From Galeruca laticollis (taxonomy: Eukaryota; Arthropoda; Insecta; Coleoptera; Chrysomelidae): DNA of 64,000 nt. Location of the stretch: NCBI GenBank assembly GCA_963921935.1, contig OY998176.1, positions 167,520,445 through 167,584,444 on the forward strand, written 5' to 3'. The first letter of the stretch is position 1. Each line of letters opens with the position of its first letter. The translations under genes were made by a program, and so were the position numbers. The notes under the pieces were generated by a model. That model saw nothing but the letters and a program-made list of their open reading frames with translations. It ran no database searches and had not been told where the DNA came from. Shown one piece after another: positions 22,830 through 34,100 of the stretch.

Positions 22830-23648
22830 CATCTGAAGGAGAAGACAATGTGAACAGTTGCTACTTATGACTTACAAGCTGTCCTTCCTACTCCCAAAGA
22901 TGAGGTATCGATATTTTACTATCGATCGAAATTGTCAACGTACAACCTGACGATTTACCAACTGAAGACGAAAAAATATGTGTGCAATGTGTGGCATGAG
23001 GGAGTAGGCAACCGTCGAGCAATAGAAAATTCCACGGCAGTTTTTCAATTTATTGACAATCATTCCAAAGGAAACCCAAACGAAGACATTGAGTTTATTT
23101 TCTACTATGATAATTGCAGCGGACAGCAGAAAAACAAGTTTCTGCTGACAATGTACACATACGCCTTATGTATTTTCCAAAATATCAAGTCCATTGTTCA
23201 TAAATTATTAATTGAAGGACATACTTAGAATGAGGGGGACACGGTCCATTCTTTAATCGGGAAAGAGGTTAAAAGGGCACTAAAATCTGGGAGAATCTAC
23301 GTACCATCTCAGTATTACCAAGTAATGAGAAGTGCTAAAAAAACAGACCCATTCCATGAAGTCAATGAAATGAGTTATATTGATTTCATTGATTTTAAAT
23401 CACTGACTAGTGAAAAAATGGGGACAAATTTCTCTACGAACGGTAAACAAGAAACATTCTCCTTTGTCTTTATCTACCAAGCTGAAAGTTTGGAACTGTC
23501 GACACATTCCAAACTCAAACCAGAAGAAGTCGCAGATCAACTGTTACCGTCGATGAGAGAAAAGATGCCTCCAAAAATTGGGAGATCAAAAAGACATATA
23601 GTGCTCCAGTTTCAATCGCTGCTAACAAAAAGAGAAAAATTATATTAA
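22830..23648 (+). pseudogene. DUF7869-like family protein fragment, one in-frame stop
   Basis: One frame runs from about 22860 (TYDLQAVLPTPKDEVSIFYY) to 23648 with a single TAG at 23226-23228, where relatives are expected to have Gln (EGHT-stop-NEGDTVHSL). Visible blocks: YVCNVWHEGVGNRRAIE, IEFIFYYDNCSGQQKNKFLL, then GRIYVPSQYYQVMRSAKKTD and a Lys/Arg-rich end. The D-N-C-G-Q-K-N and G-H-T-x-N-x-x-D blocks are reminiscent of metal-dependent nuclease/transposase cores, but that is only an impression. The N-terminal half is missing; the fragment starts right after a mariner relic. Same family as 9640-11300. Function unknown. Confidence 0.6.
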
Positions 23649-23649
23649 A

Positions 23650-24986
23650 AACGCATACTTGGACTTAAATCTAACTAATTGTTTTTATTATTTTGTTTAC
23701 TTTTGTACTTTCTATTATAATACTTTTGTTTCCTCTGCCTATATTAAACTATTCTACATTGAATCCTAATTTCCCATACAGGACTCATCATAAAATAACA
23801 ACCCCCGCCTATTGAATATTACATCTACAGAATGAAGGCAAATCTGTCCAGACAAGACTGTAACACGTACAGAAATTTCAGATATTAGGAGCCATCATTA
23901 ACAAAACCCTCAGGTTCTTCTGTCCTAATGCAAAGAGGAATATTAGAATAAGACAATAGTCAAAATTACGTTTCGAAAGGACAAACAGTAATGTAATAAT
24001 GAGCAAAAGAAAAATTGTCAAAGATTCAATCGCCATTTCCCGCAACATCAGATTTTTACTATGTTACAGTATTCCACGAGATGTGCGATATGTAGATGAA
24101 TATTTCATAATAAAACAAACAACGTTTATTTTGATATTTTTCAATGATATTTGTTGGTATTTCTAGGAGTAATCGACAGAAAAAAAATAGGAACATATGA
24201 TTCTCGAGCTTTTCTTGGCAATGGTACAATCAGATATAAACAGGTGAACTTGTATGTTAATATTTTAAATTTAATAATGTAAAATAATATGAATACTTAT
24301 TTATAATTTCAACTAATTGATCAAGTTTTATTGATACATATGGAATTATGGATGAGATGCTCCATGAAAGTGTCGAGGACTGAACTACTTGTATGGGTCT
24401 AATTCTCAATGGATGCATCCTATTTTTCGACGAACCTTTTTAAAGGCATTAATTTGAATAATCTATATTGAGCACTCTAGGTACCACCTAAATAACGTTT
24501 GTTTAATATTTGAGTTCATTTGGGCAGCGATATTGGAAGATCAGAGACACAAACAGATTATTTATTTCATTCAGTTTCCATTATATTGTATTGATAAGCT
24601 TTCAATACAGTCCTCTAATTCGAAGACACCATTTATCTCAAAAGTATCGACTCGTATTGAGTTTATATTAGTTTTTTAGTATTCAAACCTTTAAAGTGAG
24701 GGGACATTAAGTTCTTGACGTGCGCTGTATTTTTACAGTGAAACCCTATTACTTTACTTTTTATTAGAAAATACAACCTAATACAAAGTTAAGTATGCTG
24801 CCGTATATATGATAATAATTTTCCTCGTTCTTGTTTCTCATCTCATTTGGATGAAAAGAAATAAAGTGTGCGGAATCAATTTACTACCGTGCTTACAGTC
24901 CAATGACAAGCGTAGTGCCTCAAGAAAAACGTTTAAATCATTAATGTCTATTGCTCATTTTTTACTTCTATTGATATCTTTGATAC
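23650..24986. other. Non-coding stretch with a possible LINE scrap
   Basis: Mostly AT-rich without genes. Around 23870-24110 the plus strand reads FQILGAIINKTLRFFC and, after stops, IRFLLCYSIPRDVRYV. This resembles the segment C-terminal to the RT in the RTE-like LINEs of this window (compare YKYLGTWVEQ near 33410). Too degraded for more than a weak call. Confidence 0.3.
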
Positions 24987-25140
24987 ACAGGTTGATTTTT
25001 TAGTGTGACAACGGCCGATAGCTCCATTATTATGAAAATTATCCAAAACAAGTTATTTACAAAAATTGTAGGGAACCACTGGACAAAATGCCGGTATCAA
25101 TAGGGTGGCTCATCAAAAACACGTTTTTTAAATGTGACAC
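24987..25140. repeat. Possible transposon terminus, partner at about 29700-29836
   Basis: The segment starting CAGGTTGATTTTTTAGTGTG and containing GTGACAACGGCCGATAG is repeated in inverted orientation at 29836-29700 (TAGTGTGACAACGGTCGATAAG on the minus strand). Similarity covers about 90 bp near the tips. The pair could be the TIRs of an old Tc1/mariner-type element whose interior was replaced by LINE and hAT material, or two unrelated solo ends. Confidence 0.5.
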
Positions 25141-25479
25141 CGGGGCCGTAGGTAGAATAGGGCGAATCAGGGCACAGCCCTGACCATTGAAATTTTTGCT
25201 CTGGCAGGAAATTTACATGATATTATACCCACGAGTCGGCCATATGGGGCCACACGTCATATTATATAAAACCTGACTCTCCGTAAATATCCAGTGCGAA
25301 TTATTATTCCTATTATTTAGTAACACACTTTTTTTTGTAATACTAACAGTCGGAAGCCAACGAAAATGTTGAGCGAATTACAACAAGTTCAATTAATTTA
25401 TTATATAAAAATGTATTTATTAACAGGAAAACTATATAAATCGATCCGGGATTCCCCGAAGTGGCTGGGTAGGCCGTCC

Positions 25480-27003
25480 AGTGATTCTCCTAATTAATAA
25501 ACCGATGCATAGCCTTTATGCTCTGAACTCGCTGAAAAACAGGAGGGCACCAGGTCCAGATGAACTACCAGCCGAAGTTCTTAAACTTATTGAAGAAGAG
25601 CAGATACATGTCTTGGTGGATCTGTTTAACAACATCTATAAATCAGGAATCATACCACAGGAATGACTGATATCAACTTTTATAACGCTACTAAAGAAAA
25701 GAAATCCTAAACATTGTCAAGATGATCGCACTATAAGTCTAATGGGACATGCCTTGAAAGCATTCTTAAAAGTCATACATACCAGAATATATAGGAAACT
25801 AGAACAGGACATCAGTGAAACTCAATTCGGGTTTAGAAATGGCCTGGGTACCCGTGAAGCGTTATTCGCACTTAACGTTATGTCACAGAGATGCCTAGAC
25901 ATGAACCAGGATATGTATCTATGCTTTATTGACTACACTGAAGCCTATGATAAAGTGCGCCATGATCACCTTAAAAAACTGTTGCAAGCAAAAAACTTAG
26001 ACTCTAGAGATATCAACATTATTTCAAATCTCTATTATGGTCAGAGAGCAGTAGTGAAGATAGAAGAAAATACAACTGAAGATATAGAAATAAAAAGAGG
26101 AGTTCGTCAGGGATGTGTGCTTTCACCAATCCTTTTTAACGCATACTCGGGAGATATCATGAATAGAGCACTGGCTGATCAGGAATATGGCATTAACATC
26201 GATGGAAGACCAATCAACAATCTAAGATATGCCGATGATACAGTGCTGATAGTCGAAACACTTCAAGACCTACAGAAACTTGTTAATGCAGTTGTGGAAG
26301 CTAGTGAGGAATATGGACTGTCACTAAACACAAACAACACCAAACTTATGGTTATAACAAAATCGGTCCCAAACATCGGAAATATATTAATACATAACCA
26401 ACCAATTGAAAGAGTGAGAAAATACAATTATCTGGGAACTCTTTTCAATGAAAATGCGGACTGCTCTCAGGAGATAAAAATCCGAATTGAAAAAGCGCGG
26501 AGTACTTTCACGAGGATGAAACGAGTATTCTGCAGTCGAGATCTCAGCTTGGAACTCAAATTGCGCCTTATGAGATGCTATGTTCTGTCAGTGCTGTACT
26601 ATGGCATGGAATCATGGACATTAAAGAAGAACGATGTGAAGAAAGTAGAGGCATTTGAGTTCTGGGTGTATCGCAGGATTTTGAAAATTTCATGGGTACA
26701 GAAAGTCACTAATGCCGAAGTGTTAAGAAGGATAAAACAAGACAAGGCAATTGTCCTAACTATTAAAAACAGGAAGCTGCTCTACCTGGGTCACCTTATG
26801 AGGGGGACAAATATCAACTGCTCGAGCTCGTTGTGCAAGGAAAAATAAGTGGAAGAAGATCAATAGGAAGGAGAAGACATTCCTGGTTAAAAAATCTTCG
26901 CGAATGGTTCAACGCCACCAATAGTCACCTTTTTAGAGCAGCGGTATCCAAAATACGAATAGCCTTGATGATCGCCAACCTTCGGAACGAAGACGGCACT
27001 TGA
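25480..27003 (+). pseudogene. RTE-like LINE reverse transcriptase, 5'-truncated
   Basis: Starts within the RT fingers (RRAPGPDELPAEVLKLI). A TGA at 25664-25666 replaces an expected Trp, and the same frame continues to 26848. Motifs: TQFGFRNGLGTREALF, motif A CFIDYTEAYDKVRHD, motif B KRGVRQGCVLSPILFNAYS, motif C RYADDTVLIVE (near 26230). The C-terminal region has YYGMESWTLKK and YLGHLMRG. A frameshift at about 26815 moves the final segment to another frame (GRRSIGRRRHSWLKNLREWF), which ends near 27003 with ANLRNEDGT. The same family forms the split LINE at 32.5-36.9 kb in the other orientation. Endonuclease and ORF1 are absent. Confidence 0.87.
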
Positions 27004-27192
27004 AGAAGTAGATAGCCTTTATGCTCGTAATTTTAGTCAGTACGAGGTTGCAGATGTTGCTTAAACAAACAGGGTGGTTTCGTATAAAGCAAATCGTTAG
27101 TTGTTTGCTGTCGATTGTAGTAATTTATAAGAACATTTCTAGTAATGCTGTCTTAACTGGTGCGTTTGCGTTGGAGAACAATCTTTTTTACA

Positions 27193-27565
27193 ATGGACAT
27201 AAAAACTACCAAAAACCGAACTTTGGACGATGATGATTCCCTTACTGGTAATAAGAGTCCTAATTGTTCTGCCATAGAAGGAAGTTCGACAAACCTGTCA
27301 AAAGTACAGGGCATGAATATCCAAGTTACTGATTTACACAAAACAGGTAAGCCTATAAAGCAAATTACTATAAAAGAATATCCAAAACCAAGTAACGGTT
27401 GTGTGTTTTCGAGCCTATTGGTTTAAATCATTTAAATGGCTTGAATATTCTGTAGAAAAAGATGGCGCTTTTTGTTATACCTGTCGCCAACTACAACCGT
27501 TTAACAACAAAGATAATATATACACTCAAGTAGGATTTGGAAATTGGAAAAACGCCACGTTCCTA
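27193..27565 (+). pseudogene. hAT-type transposase N-terminal fragment (TTF/ZMYM1-like)
   Basis: A Met at 27193 opens a charged N-terminus. It then reads TIKEYPKPSNG and, after a frameshift near 27410, a region recognisable as the TTF-type zinc-finger domain that precedes hAT transposases: FKWLEYS-like sequence, FCYTCRQLQPF-like sequence with one altered Cys-flanking residue, and VGFGNWKNAT. The catalytic hAT domain should follow but the sequence stops at about 27560, where a minus-strand LINE begins. Copies of this family are widespread in insects and are often called ZMYM1-like. Only the first fifth of the gene remains. Confidence 0.65.
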
Positions 27566-28458
27566 TTTTCATAATAGATGTGCCTTCATTATCAGCCTCT
27601 CTCTGTGTTAACGTTTTGCACGATTTTCTTTGCTTCGTATATGATAAGCTATGTATTTGTTCCTGTCCTTTGTCTCCTTGTTCATATTATTTTGTGTTTA
27701 TTTCAGCTGCTTTATTTATTTTCTGTTCATTTCCATGTCCGTCGCCGTTTCCATTATCGTTTTCTTTCATTTCATCTTCGTTTGATCGTTTTTTGCATTT
27801 GGTCGTGTTATTTTTCTCACTCGTTCCTCGAATCTGTTTTGTTCCGGTGATTTTTCATTTACAGTCCTTTTTTGGCTGCTCGTACCATCTCTTCCCTCGT
27901 TTTTTCCTTCCTCGTTTTGGTCTGTGCCTTTTGCCTTGTATAATTCGTTGTTTATTATTAACTTATTGTATCTTAATTCTGCTTTAAGGCCTTTACTTCT
28001 TACTTCCTTCATTTTTATTATCAGGGTAGTCCTCATCAATCCATATATCTGTACTCTTTAAGCTTTTGGTATTTTGTAAAATCATTGTTCTCGTGCTTTC
28101 CCTGTTTGGTTTCATAATTATCGGTCTCTTCCGGCCAATGTTGAATTTATCCATTCTTCGCACTTCGTCTATGTCTTCTTCTACCGCGATTTTTACTCCC
28201 ATATTATCTATATTTTATCCGTAGTTTCCTTGTCACTTTCCTGTTCTTCATCTTCTATTTCCTTTATGACAATATTCCTTTTCCTTATTCCCTCTCTAAA
28301 TTGCTTCTTCTGTCTTCTGGATATGACACTTTTAATTTTCTGTTTTCTTCTCGCATTTGCTTATTGTCTGCTACTACCATATTTAATTTTTCGTTAATTA
28401 ACTTCATATTTTCTTCTATCTGTTGAAACATCCTTTCTATTTTCCCTATGTCACTCAT
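27560..28458 (-). pseudogene. LINE ORF1 (coiled coil plus RNA-binding domain) and start of ORF2
   Basis: Read right to left from a Met at 28458 (MSDIGKIERMFQQIEENM). First comes a helical, coiled-coil-like segment, then after frameshifts RKRNIVIKEIEDEEQES and VRRMDKFNIGRKRPIIMK. The stretch LKSTDIWIDEDYP and ELRYNKLIINNELYK follow, which look like the L1-type ORF1 RNA-binding/C-terminal domain. A basic tail runs to about 27720. Near 27575-27560 it reads IMKIGTW, the usual start of a LINE endonuclease, and then breaks off. So this is the 5' part of an element lacking its 3' part, unlike normal 5' truncation. Several stops are present. Confidence 0.65.
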
Positions 28459-28559
28459 CTTGATGCCTGCTATTGATTGCGTAAAAAGGTATGCCCCGGT
28501 TAACCCTTCAGAGGTATACCCTTTATCAATCTTCAGTTTTTGAGTTATTTCTAGTTCCT

Positions 28560-30299
28560 TTTATTAAATCTGGCAACACCGCTTTTTAATCGAGCGCAGG
28601 TTTATTTCTAGCGGCTAGCGATTCATTTGGATTTGACTTTAAACTCTCACTCACTTATTACTTATTTCTCTGTCTTATGATTATTTCCATATCATATCTT
28701 CGTCTTTTTTCTTTTCATATATATCAGGTCAATCACAAGGTAGGTAGGTCACTTCTTGGTCTAGCCAAAAATCATTATTGAACATCAGATAGGCATCATT
28801 TGAAATGTAATTTCTGTCATTTTGACGATTTTAGCAATATCGAAACAATTCTAAAATTTTTTAGGATTTTCACTATTTTTTCAATATTTTGTGGAATTAT
28901 CTGGAAACATTTAGTTCCATTTAAAAAGGTAATATTTCATTTATTATTATTCACAATTTGTTTGGATTTAGGTATACTTGATAATAAGACTGGTTCCACG
29001 GCAGTTGATGGAAACTAAATTTAATTTTCAGTTAGTGTGTTTATTTCTAGCTGATAAAAATGTTTTTTATTGTAGACACAAAAGGAGTTGGTGGTAATTT
29101 TAAGTTTGATTTTAAACCAAAATCAACTTTTCCATTGTGTTTCTATGTGCGTCTATTTTACTGCTAAATAAACGCTGTAAAACATATAAAAAAGGCACTC
29201 ATTATTCCAGCTCGAACTGGTATAGTGGACATTTTAAGTTCCTAATAGTATCGCCCTGATGCTAACCAGCAATGCCCTGGTACCAATGAAGACCTGGCTA
29301 CGACCCCGTGTGACACTCTTATATATTTTCTCTGATTTAGATTTCTCTCGTAATTCTCGTTCTTACAATACGCAGTTTTACCACATTATATAGGGCATTT
29401 AAAAATATATTACCATTTTTATATCGATATATCTACGAAATAAACACTCTGTATATGAGGAACTAGTACATGAATGGTTATTTATTTTGGATAGTAAATT
29501 GACGAATTTTGTCTAGTTTCCAAACTAATTGTAACAGAAATCATCGACGAACATCTGTATACAAGGTGAGGTAAAAAGTTATATTATGATTTTCTCCATT
29601 TTTTTAAATGGTTCATCCTATATAAGAACTGCCGTAAGAACGAGGATCATGGGAGAATTCTAAATATGAGGCAATATATGTATAGGATGTCGCATTAAAA
29701 AAAAAGTTATGTTTGCTTTGTCACATAAGGAGCATGTCGTTGCCTACAATTTTTGTTAATAACTTTTTTGGATAAATTTCATAATAACAGACTTATCGAC
29801 CGTTGTCACACTAAAAACTCACCCTGTATGTATTCGATGGGTTTTTGATTGATCCTCATCGATAGTATGACTGCAAACACCACAGGACGACAACGTGTAG
29901 TTCATATCGACAAAATGTATGTTATAGCCAATTTCCATAATACTTGTCGCCTATGGCCAAAATTTACATTCAAGTTTTCCATAATCTAGCATATTCACCT
30001 ATCGTTTGAACATAATATATTTATAAATTTTATATGGAGTTAAAGTTTCATTAATTATGAAATTTATTAATTATTTAAAATTCTATGGAAGCTGCCAATG
30101 TCTTTCGAATGATTGCGTAGTATATAAACAAAATAAAACAAATTATTCACTGACTGCATCAAGAGATTAAAAATACTATAACGACGCGTTTCACATATTC
30201 TCTAAGCCTGTATGAGCGTTCCATTCTTTTCAAAACCCTTCTGTGAATTATTAATAAAATCAATACTAAATGAAATATATTGAAATGTATTGTACTAAC
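28560..30299. other. AT-rich stretch within the presumed cpo intron
   Basis: No gene. It contains the inverted partner (about 29700-29836) of the terminus at 24987 and, near 29290-29317, a segment (CTACGACCCCGTGTGACAC) that weakly mirrors 25130-25150. Otherwise AT-rich and repeat-like. Confidence 0.5.
29700..29836. repeat. Possible transposon terminus, inverted partner of 24987-25140
   Basis: The minus strand begins CAGGGTGAGTTTTTAGTGTG at 29836, next to TA (29837-29838), as for Tc1/mariner-type ends. It matches the 24987 segment inverted. Confidence 0.5.
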
Positions 30300-30511
30300 C
30301 TTGCAAAAATCTCTTTGAGCTCGTGTTCAGACACGAATTGGCCCAAATTGGCCACGAATAGTGTGGAACAAGGCGGGTTGCTAACTCCCATTCCAGGTTG
30401 CGAAGATGACGAACCTACAGGAGAAGCCAAGGCAGGGCTCGGTAGGAAATGTGGTAACGAAGCCGCGTGTACCGATGTTAGAGCAGTTGGGTGCGGCATC
30501 GTCATCGATGG
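30300..30511 (-). CDS. cpo: couch potato orthologue, exon opening the second RRM
   Basis: A 212-bp exon with good splice sites on the minus strand. The acceptor TTACATTTCAG ends at 30512 and the donor is GCAAG|GTTAGT, with the last exon base at 30300. The translation starts in phase 0 with PSMTMPHPTALTSVHAAS, then a Pro/Ser-rich linker (PHFLPSPALASPVGSSSSQP). The first strand and helix of an RRM follow: STLFVANL as RNP2-like beta-1, then VSEHELKEIFAR. The rest of the RRM must lie in a later exon outside the window or below 30 kb. From memory, arthropod couch potato / RBPMS / MEC-8 relatives share this linker and C-terminal RRM. These proteins bind RNA and regulate splicing and neural development. 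Higher GC content than its surroundings supports selection. Confidence 0.8.
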
Positions 30512-30549
30512 CTGAAATGTAACAATTTATACTCAATAAAAATTATATA

Positions 30550-31248
30550 CAGTGCTATTCAAAAGTCCCCTTCCCCCTCTTATCTTTTGAACGGCCACAC
30601 TTACATTAATAAAATTTGGAGGGTGAAAATAAAGTGTTGTAAACTTCTCTTCGAATGGTAACAGGTGACGTAATAGTAAAAGATGACGTCACAGTGCCAC
30701 TCTGGCCAATAATTTTAAATAGGACCTTATGGCAAGTGATATCTCGTTTGAAAGGCATTGACATACATAGTCATATTAATTTTGTTTGGGTTTAAATTAA
30801 TTTTGACGGATAAATTAAATAAATACCAAAATTATTGAAATTCTTTTTTTTACATTTAATTAATCAAATATCAACAATGGATTCTTATAGCAAGTGTTCG
30901 AAATGTGCTCCGTCTACTTCCTGACAGTAATACATCCTATTAGTAAACTCTTGTCGTACTTGTTCGAATGTGTCAGCTGAAATAGCATTGCATTCTTTCT
31001 TTCAAAACGCCAATGCTATCTGGTGCCGTAGTATAAACCTTGGATTTCAAATACCCCCATAGGAAAGAATCCAATGGTGTCAGATCTGATGACCGAGGTG
31101 ACACTGTGACATCATCTATAACTATTACGTCACCTGTTACCATTCGTAGAGAAGTTTACAACACTTTATTTTCACACTCCTAATTTTATTAATGTAAGTG
31201 TAGCCGTTCAAAAGATACGAGGGGGGAGGGGACTATTGAATAACACTG
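30550..31248. mobile_element. Internally deleted derivative of the DD41D element, next to a cpo exon
   Basis: Ends match the 18018-19870 element: CAGTGCTATTCAAAAGT at 30550, with the degenerate complement at 31248 and TA on both sides (30548-30549, 31249-31250). At 699 bp it keeps the left TIR, a short piece of the transposase 3' end (around 30900-31100, CTTCCTGACAGTAATACATC shared) and part of the right TIR. It has no coding capacity. It lies 38 bp upstream of the RRM exon in the transcript. Confidence 0.9.
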
Positions 31249-31929
31249 TACATATACATATAACGATTGGGAAAACAAATGTATGGTGATATATATTTCC
31301 CATAAGATATTTCGCAATTATTGAATGTATAAAACTGATATTGGAAATGGGTAGAATGAAGCTCATTTCCTAAAGAACATCCTGTCTATTATTATATTTT
31401 CCTGTCCTACATAAGATTATGTAGTTGGTTTGGAGTCACTAGACCAAAAAAAATCTACCGGTAGTTATTAGTAGAAAGGTTGAATGCTATGTCTGTTAAC
31501 TTTACTATATACTACAGGGTTGATAATAATAATAGAAATTCCAAATTCATATGAAATTTATATATAAACTTTATGCAATAGTAGAACTAAAACAGAAATA
31601 CTGGAAAAATCAAGATGCAGCACTAAAAACAAGACTGCCAATTGTGTGAGACCTGAATTATGAAATACGTGTACTGAAGAGTCGCAACGCTAGATACATT
31701 TTTTTTCATTTGTCAATTTTGTGAACGTATAGAAAAAATGAGCCATAATCTGACGTTATAATAATAATGATAATTTGTGTGACTTTTTTCCATTTCTTTT
31801 TATTTTTCGCTCTCAATTCAAATTTGCTCTGCCTAATTTTCTCCATGTCCATTTCTAACTCCTTTCTTCATCTTATTTCTGGTCTCATTTTTTCATATCT
31901 TATAGATGATAACAATATTTATTCCATAT

Positions 31930-32490
31930 TTCGGTTATTATTTTTACTTGTCTCGTCCATGTCAATATTTGTGCTTTCCATCATCTATCGTCTCTATCTT
32001 TGGCGATTTTTATCCAGTTTCCCACAATTCTCCTTACATCATCTCTCCATCTCCATCTTGTTGGGGGCCTGACTCTACTTCTCTTAAGCGTACTAGGTTT
32101 CCATTCCCATTCCCTTTTTGTCCATCGGTTATCGGCTATTTGGGATGTATGGCCTGACCATTTTCACTTACTTTGGTTCTTCTTCTTATGATTCCATTTA
32201 GAATTTTATCCTTTCGCGTGATCCACGGCATTTACCTTTCCATAGCTCGTTGCGTCACTCTCATCTTCCAATACGCCTATGATATTTGGCTCACCGTATA
32301 TATCCTATAATTATTTTCATCCAAATTCCACTCTCATTTTCTCCTTAAAATATCTCATAAATTATTTATCTTTCCCGTATTGCTGTGCTAGTTTGTTCCG
32401 TTCTGTTGAATGTCTTTATACTTCAAAGGCGTAACTTACTATAGGTCTAACCACTCTTCTATAAATACGCTCACGGTTTTCTTGTGAAAT
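31930..32490 (-). pseudogene. LINE 3'-end relic
   Basis: Broken minus-strand reading with several frames. RIYRRVVRPIVSYAFEV near 32450-32400 is the RT thumb; MRVTQRAMER followed by ILNGIIRRRTKVSE lies near 32260-32170. The end is GHTSQIADNRWTKREWEWKP and RVRPPTRWRDDVRRIVGNW near 32140-32010. These are the typical last blocks of a family of insect LINEs (W-G-H-x-x-R, then R-x-P-x-x-R-W-x-D-D). It is a different family from the neighbouring RTE-like element. Heavily decayed; the 5' part is missing. Confidence 0.7.
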
Positions 32491-32856
32491 TGCTCAACTT
32501 TTTAATTATTTGTTTGATGCGTATTTTTTTTTTTGGTTTAAAAAGTCTCTATTTACAATTATTTGTACAATTAGTATTTACATGTGAATTCAAGAATACG
32601 TATATACATGGTAGCTGATGGTCTGGCGATTCTTAATTTAGTTGCGTGCATCTCATGGTCAACATGACACCTTGTGTTGAGCATCATCCACTTATTATCG
32701 CTAGGTGGAGCTACTTTGTCCCTTGTATACAAAAAATATGACTCCATAACATTTTCGGCTGGTCAATCCCTGAAAAGCAGCTGAAAACCAGGGGTTCAGA
32801 ATCGGACGTTTAGTTTATGAGAGATAGCAACATGATTTCTTCTCACAGTGCATCTC

Positions 32857-34098
32857 CTATCGGAGATTTGCTATCATCACAGCAATCCGGACCTTGTTTA
32901 CCGCAGCTCTGAACAGTTGAACATTGCTACAGTTAAACCAATCCCTCAGGTTCTTTAGCCAGGACACACGGCGCCTTCCAATGCTCCGCTTTCCATCAAT
33001 CCTTCCCTGAACTATCAGTTGGAAAAGTGTGTATTTCTGACGTCTCGTTATATGACCCAGGTATTGAAGCTTTCTTTTTTCCACGGTGTTACTGATTTCA
33101 CCCTCCTTCTCCATCCGGTTCAGCACTTCGGCATTAGTAACTCTATCGGTCCAGGGAATGCGCCACATTATACGGTAACACCACATTCTGATTGCTTGTA
33201 GTTTGCCGATGTGGTTTTTGTTGAGGGTCCATCCTTCAACCCCATATAAGAGAGTGGAAAAAACTTAACAACGCAGCATCCTCATCCTAAGTCCCATGTC
33301 AATATTTCGACTCGTAAATAACTTCTTCATCTTTGCAAATGTTGATCTGGCTGTCTCCATACTCGTTCTTATTTCTCTTGTCTGGTCACACGGTTGTTCT
33401 ACCCAGGTTCCTAGATATTTATATGTCGACACATTCTCTATCGTGGTGTTTACCGCCGTCAGGTTCGCATGGTTGAGATCTTGAGGGAATTTTGGAACTG
33501 CCATTAACTTGGCTTTCTTAAAGTTAATTTTTACCTCGTGTTCATTACATCGATCCTTTAATTTTTCTAAAAGGTGTTGTGTGTCTCCAAGGTTGCTCAT
33601 TAACAAGACGGTGTCAGCAGCATCCCTCATATTATTAATTACTCCTACATTTATAACTATTCCCACTGACTCATCTTCTAGGGTTTCCCTAAAAAGAGCT
33701 TCGCTATAGAGGTTAAATAGAAGCGGTGATAGGACGCAACCTTGTCTAACATCACGACGAATCTCCATTCCTTCTGTTGGTTGGTTTTCTAACATTGTAT
33801 TATCCTTTTGGCCCTAATATAGATTACTAATTATTCTAACGTCGTCGGAGTCAATGTTTTTGCTGACGAGCAGCTGATGTAACTTGTCAAGTTTCACCTT
33901 GTCAAAAGCTTTCTCGAAATCGATATAACATGCATACACCTGTTGGTTTATATCGAGACAGCGCTGGAAAAGAACGTTAATCCCAAAAACCGCCTCTCGT
34001 GCTCCAAGTCCTTCGCGGAATCCAAATTGTGTGTTGTTTATGTGTTCCTTTAGTCTTCTGTAAATTCTTTTGTGAATGATGTTTAAGAACAACTTCAA
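32857..34098 (-). pseudogene. RTE-like LINE ORF2, 3' part: RT palm, thumb and C-terminus
   Basis: Resumes after the nested LINE with LKLFLNIIHKRIYRRLKEHI. Motif A is CYIDFEKAFDKVKLD and motif B RRDVRQGCVLSPLLFNLYSE. Motif C is altered to MRDAADTVLLM (the normal Tyr-Ala-Asp-Asp has become Asp-Ala-Ala-Asp), so the catalytic site is damaged. The C-terminal region has YKYLGTWVE and, after a frameshift and gap near 33190-33265, MWCYRIMWRIPWTDRVTNAE and IGRRRVSWLKNLRDWF. It ends IAVMIANLR near 32857. Apart from motif C the frames are long. Confidence 0.88.
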
Positions 34099-34100
34099 GG

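Noticed and set aside
27544..27987. 147-codon plus-strand frame rich in Phe, Leu, Ser and Cys
   Set aside because: It is the antisense of the Lys/Glu-rich LINE ORF1 on the minus strand; no signal other than hydrophobic composition.
30270..30515. 81-codon plus-strand frame opposite the RRM exon
   Set aside because: The minus strand has splice sites and an RRM start; this is the mirror.
31767..32191. Overlapping plus-strand frames up to 101 codons
   Set aside because: Antisense of the LINE 3'-end relic, whose conserved Trp/Arg blocks read on the minus strand.
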